64,000 bases of DNA from Entelurus aequoreus. Lineage: Eukaryota > Chordata > Actinopteri > Syngnathiformes > Syngnathidae. Shown here piece after piece: positions 60,430 through 64,000 of the stretch. Made by a program: the position numbers and the translations under genes. The first letter of the stretch is position 1. Each line of letters begins with the position of its first letter. The stretch lies in the NCBI RefSeq assembly GCF_033978785.1, contig NC_084757.1, positions 15,717,400-15,781,399 on the forward strand, given 5' to 3'. Below the pieces are notes generated by a model. That model had not been told where the DNA came from and ran no database searches. It was given only the letters and a program-made list of their open reading frames with translations.

Positions 60430-61494
60430 TACAGTACAGGCCAAAAGTTTGGACACACCTTCTCCTCATTCAATGCGTTTTCTTTATTTTCATGACTATT
60501 TACATTGTAGATTGTCACTGAAGGCATCAAAGCAATGAATGAACACATGTGGAGTTATGTACTTAACAAAAAAAATTTAAATAACTGAAAACATGTTTTG
60601 TATTATAGTTTCTTCAAAATACAAATTTTTGCTTTGCACACTCTTGGCATTCTCTCTCACAGGTGTGCTTGGAGCTCATCGAGAGAATGCCAAGAGTGTG
60701 CAAAGCAGTAACCAGAGCAAAGGGTGGCTATTTTGAAGAAACTAGAATATAAAACATGTTTTTAGTTATTTCACCTATTTTTTGTTAAAGTACATAACTT
60801 CATCAATCAATCAATCAATCAAAGTGTATTTATATAGCCCTTAATCACAAGTGTCTCAAAGAGCTGCACAAGCCACAACGACGTTCTCTGCTCAGATCCC
60901 ACATCAGGGCAAGAAAAAACTCAACCTAACGGGATACAATGAGAAACCTTGGAGGGGACCGCAGATGTGGGGACCCCCCTGGGGGACCGGTGCAATGGAC
61001 GTCGAGTGGATCTAGTTAATAGTGTGAGAGTGGATCTAGTTAATAGTGTGAGAGTCCAGTCCATAGTGGGGCCAGCAGGGGATCATCTTGGGTGGAGACA
61101 AGTCGGCAGCGCAGAGATGTCCCCAACTAATGCACAGATGAGTGGTCCACCCCGGATCCCTACTTTGAACAGCTAGCGCTTCATCTGTGGTCACCTAATA
61201 ACCTCTCCACGCAGGAGAAGGGGGCAGAGCAGAAAAGAGACGGCAGATCAACTGGTCTATAGGGGGGTCTATTTAAAGGCTAGCGTATACAAATGAGTTT
61301 TAAGATGGGACTTAAACGCTTCTACTGAGGTAGCATCTCTAACTGTTACCGGGAGGGTATTCCAGAGTACTCCCCACGTGTTCATTTATAGTTTTGATGC
61401 CTTCAGCGACAATCTACAATGTAAATAGTCATGAAAATAAAGAAAAGGCATTGAATGAGGAGAAGGTGTGTCCAAACTTTTGGCCTGTACTGTA
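60430..61494. mobile_element. Palindromic Tc1-type MITE split by a retroelement
   Basis: ACAGTACAGGCCAAAAGTTT at the left and AAACTTTTGGCCTGTACTGT at the right, same family as 31150-31690. The retroelement at 60801-61372 interrupts the right arm near ACATAACT. Confidence 0.92.
60801..61372 (+). mobile_element. Compact copy of the 35-bp-unit retroelement
   Basis: (CAAT)n head, ATATAGCCCTTAATCACAAG, GTGTCTCAAAGAGCTGCAC, two GTGGATCTAGTTAATAGTGTG units, GGGGCCAGCAGGGGATC and CTTCTACTGAGGTAGCATC. It shows the pre-expansion state of the element at 12549-16965. Confidence 0.87.
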
Positions 61495-62170
61495 TGTATA
61501 CTGTTGTTATAAACAATAAACAACACTTCTTGACCAGGTTTTTATAACAATTAGCCTTAAAACTGGTCGTTATATTGAGAATGAAAATAGTCAAATCTGC
61601 AAAATGTACCCATTTAGTCGCCTAAGGTAGAGAAAATTGCACAACAGATGATAATGATATGAGGGTAAACGTCTCCCCCCCCCCCCCCCCACACCCCCAC
61701 ACACACATGGTTTTCGCTGTTAGCGTGAGTAATTGTTTCTACCTGTGGTGCTTTTTGCAGCGAGTGTTTGACGAGGGCACCGAAGTTGCATGCTTGGCAG
61801 CCGACGAGAGCGCTAACTGCTCAGGGCTAATTGCCCGCCCAATGTGCTTGCGTGGCTTTGGCCCTCTCCTGATAACGCTTCACGTAGCAGCAGCAGCAGC
61901 CATCAGCGGGCCACGAGCTTAGAGATGGAGGCGATATTTCATTCTGGACTACTACCGCATGGTGAGGCCCAGGATCACTTTGTTTACTTTTCCCTTTCGT
62001 TGAATCGTTCAAGATTGTAATCATAGCCACCGATCGCTGATTGTTAAAGGAAAAGATGCTTTTATTTCATGTTGGACAATATTTCATTTAAAGGGACAAG
62101 TGGTAGAAAATGGATGGATTTAATGCCGATCAGCTGCCTAGTATTGAACACCATTTTGAAACCAATAAGT
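61495..62170. other. Stretch with no supported gene
   Basis: A C run at 61674-61690. 61750-61990 is GC-balanced and non-repetitive, with a 3'-splice-like CTTTTTGCAG at 61751-61760 and an Ala-rich frame. I see no domain and do not call an exon. Confidence 0.35.
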
Positions 62171-62174
62171 TTGC

Positions 62175-64000
62175 TGCATTGACCTCGGGACACAAATCCC
62201 TCCTGTTGACTTCCTTGGGCTCGTGAAGCTGAATTCCATTCGGACCCCGGACCTTAACGCTAGTGGACCCAGAATTAACACCCAGGCACTTCCAGGGCCC
62301 TAGTGGACACAGGCTCAAATCCCATGTGGGCCCAAAGACCTGGGCTGTAAAAACCTGTGAACCCAGAGCTGAATGTGGACCCAAAACTGACTCCCTTGTT
62401 GACCCCTGGTCAAATGTTTTGTGGATAAGAATGGACTGAATCTCATTCAGACCAGAGGTCGAATCCCTGTTTAAATCAATCAACCAATCAATCAAAGTTT
62501 ATTCATATAGCCCTTAATCACGAGAGTCTCAAAGGGCTGCACAAGCCACAACGAGATCCCACATCAGGGCAAGAAAAAACTCAACCCAATGGGTTGAAAA
62601 TCAAACATCACCTGTGGATCAAAGGCAGAATTCTTTGTGGATCTTCAACTCAATCCAATGGAGACCTTAGTCTGTTTAATCTCTGTACCTGGATCCTAAT
62701 ATTTTGCTAATCAGAGTTTCAAAACTCTTTTGCCCATAGGGCCAACTCTGTTGTGGACCCAGACCCTAATTTGTGGTGCCGAATATCTCGTGATTCAAAT
62801 ATCTTGTGATTCAAAAAACCTTGTTGACCCTGGGTTAAAACTGTTTTGCACCTATGGCCGAATCCCTTGTTTACGCACTGCTGAATCCTCTGTGAAAATG
62901 GAACTGAATCTGTTGCGAATCAGAGGTTGGATCCCTGGAGGACACAGGGCCAAAGCCCTAGTGAACCCTGACACTAATTTGTCGTGAATTCAGAGCCACA
63001 TGTATTGTGATTTAGATACCAAATATATTGTGGAGCCACATCAAAACACCTTGTGGATCCTGGGCCAAAAGTATTTTGCGTCTAAGGCCAAATCCCTTGT
63101 GGACTCACGGCTGAATGCTGTGTGAAAGTGGAACCAAATCTCTTGGAAATCAGAACCTTGATCACTTGTGGACATGCTGCCAAATCGCTAAACCTTAATT
63201 TGTTGTGAATTCAGAGCTAAATGTGTTTAATATACCAAATATCCTGCGGACCCAAGACAACAATCTTTGTGGACCTTGGGCCAAAACCCTTTTCCATCTA
63301 AAGCCGAATCACTCGTGGACTCACGGCTGAATTTTCTATGGAACTGGATCTTTTGTGAATTCTAGACTGGCTCACAAATATCTTGTGGACCCTAGACCAA
63401 AAATCTTTTGCACCTCCGGTCAACTCTCTTGAGATTTGGGGCCAAATCCCTAGTTGATCTCTGGCCAAATTCCTCCGGGAGCTAGGGATGACTCCCATCC
63501 GGTTCATTGGGCCAAGTCCCTCGTGGACCTGCGGCTGTATACCTTGTGGACCCTGGGACAAAAGTATTTTGCGTCAAAGGCCAAATCTCTTGTGGATTCA
63601 CTGCTGAATGCTGTCTGAAAGTGGAACCAAATCTCTTGGCAATCAGAGCCTGGATCTTGTGGACATGCGGCCAAATCGCTAAAATCTAATTTTGTTGTGA
63701 ATTCTGAGCTAAATGTGTTTGATTAAGATACCAAATATCTTGTGGACCCTAGACAAAAATCTTTGTGGACCTTGGGCTGAAACCATTTTCCATCTAAAGC
63801 CGAATCACTCGTGGACTCACGGCTTAATTTTCTATGGAACTGGATCTTTTGTGAATTCTAGACTGGCTCACAAATATCTTGTGGACCCTAGACCAAAAAT
63901 CTTTTGCATCTCTGGTCAACTCTCTTGAGATTTGGGGCCAAATCCCTAGTTGATCTCTGGCCAAATTCCTCCGGGAGCTAGGGATGACTCCCATCCGATC
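62175..64000. repeat. ~30-bp periodic array with ~495-bp higher-order duplication, runs off the window
   Basis: Variants of CCTTGTGGACCC-GGGCCAAA recur about every 30 bp. A long block repeats: AAGCCGAATCACTCGTGGAC at 63301 and 63797 (496 bp apart), with the segment to about 63500 nearly identical to 63797-64000. A retroelement head (62470-62595) interrupts it. Confidence 0.93.
62470..62595 (+). mobile_element. Head of the 35-bp-unit retroelement, truncated
   Basis: (CAAT)n, TTTATTCATATAGCCCTTAATC, GTCTCAAAGGGCTGCACAAG and CATCAGGGCAAGAAAAAAC match 60801-60925. It stops before the 35-bp units. Confidence 0.85.

Noticed and set aside
61750..61922. Possible exon after CTTTTTGCAG with an Ala-rich frame
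   Set aside because: No donor or domain, and the reading is compositionally odd; cannot be supported.

Overview
The window looks like intronic and intergenic DNA of a teleost fish, probably a percomorph. The evidence is one vertebrate-type multi-exon gene on the + strand with GT-AG introns, buried in dense fish-type repeats: hAT MITEs with 8-bp target duplications, Tc1-like elements, TTAA-target elements, tRNA-derived SINEs, and very many (AC)n, (AT)n and minisatellite arrays. The 1.3-kb TTAA element reminds me of syngnathid (pipefish) genomes, but that is recall only, at low confidence. There are no prokaryotic features.

1-26.6 kb: the 3' half of lnx1 (ligand of Numb-protein X 1, an E3 ubiquitin ligase with a RING finger and four PDZ domains). 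All four PDZ domains are here, on coding segments at 3757-3965, 7634-8038, 17202-17336, 17421-17586, 22477-22723, 22791-22949 and 26500-26635. They join in frame to 484 codons plus a stop. The exons for the RING finger and NPxY region must lie upstream of position 1. A 3' UTR with an AATAAA signal ends near 27.21 kb. The introns hold two 1.3-kb TTAA elements in direct orientation around the second exon, a 63-bp minisatellite against one acceptor, a ~2.8-kb 35-bp array, a 265-bp tandem array, two copies of an element with internal 87-bp arrays, and a (GT)n tract that runs straight into the last splice acceptor.

27.2-34.4 kb: nested transposons downstream of lnx1, including a broken Tc1 element with a hAT element inserted in it. 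34.4-38.8 kb: a complex minisatellite with ~105-bp monomers in a ~320-bp higher-order unit. 39.7-44.3 kb: MITEs and (AT)n/(GT)n clusters. 44.6-47.2 kb: a 148-bp satellite of about 17 copies. 48.9-52.0 kb: an old degenerate tandem repeat with younger insertions. 52.2-55.0 kb: (AC)n-bearing repeats. 55.5-57.5 kb: a TTAA element containing another repeat that itself contains a multi-copy palindromic array. 59-61.5 kb: a hAT element with an LTR-retrotransposon fragment, then a Tc1 MITE split by another retroelement. 62.2-64 kb: a ~30-bp periodic array with a ~495-bp higher-order duplication that runs off the window.

I see no second host protein-coding gene and no non-SINE RNA gene. The most interesting points concern how repeats touch lnx1 processing: the GT tract at the last acceptor, inverted repeats around two exons, and direct repeats around an in-frame exon. 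I also note a repeat-free stretch with paired octamer motifs just after the second exon. I do not claim an undescribed system; these are testable candidates.
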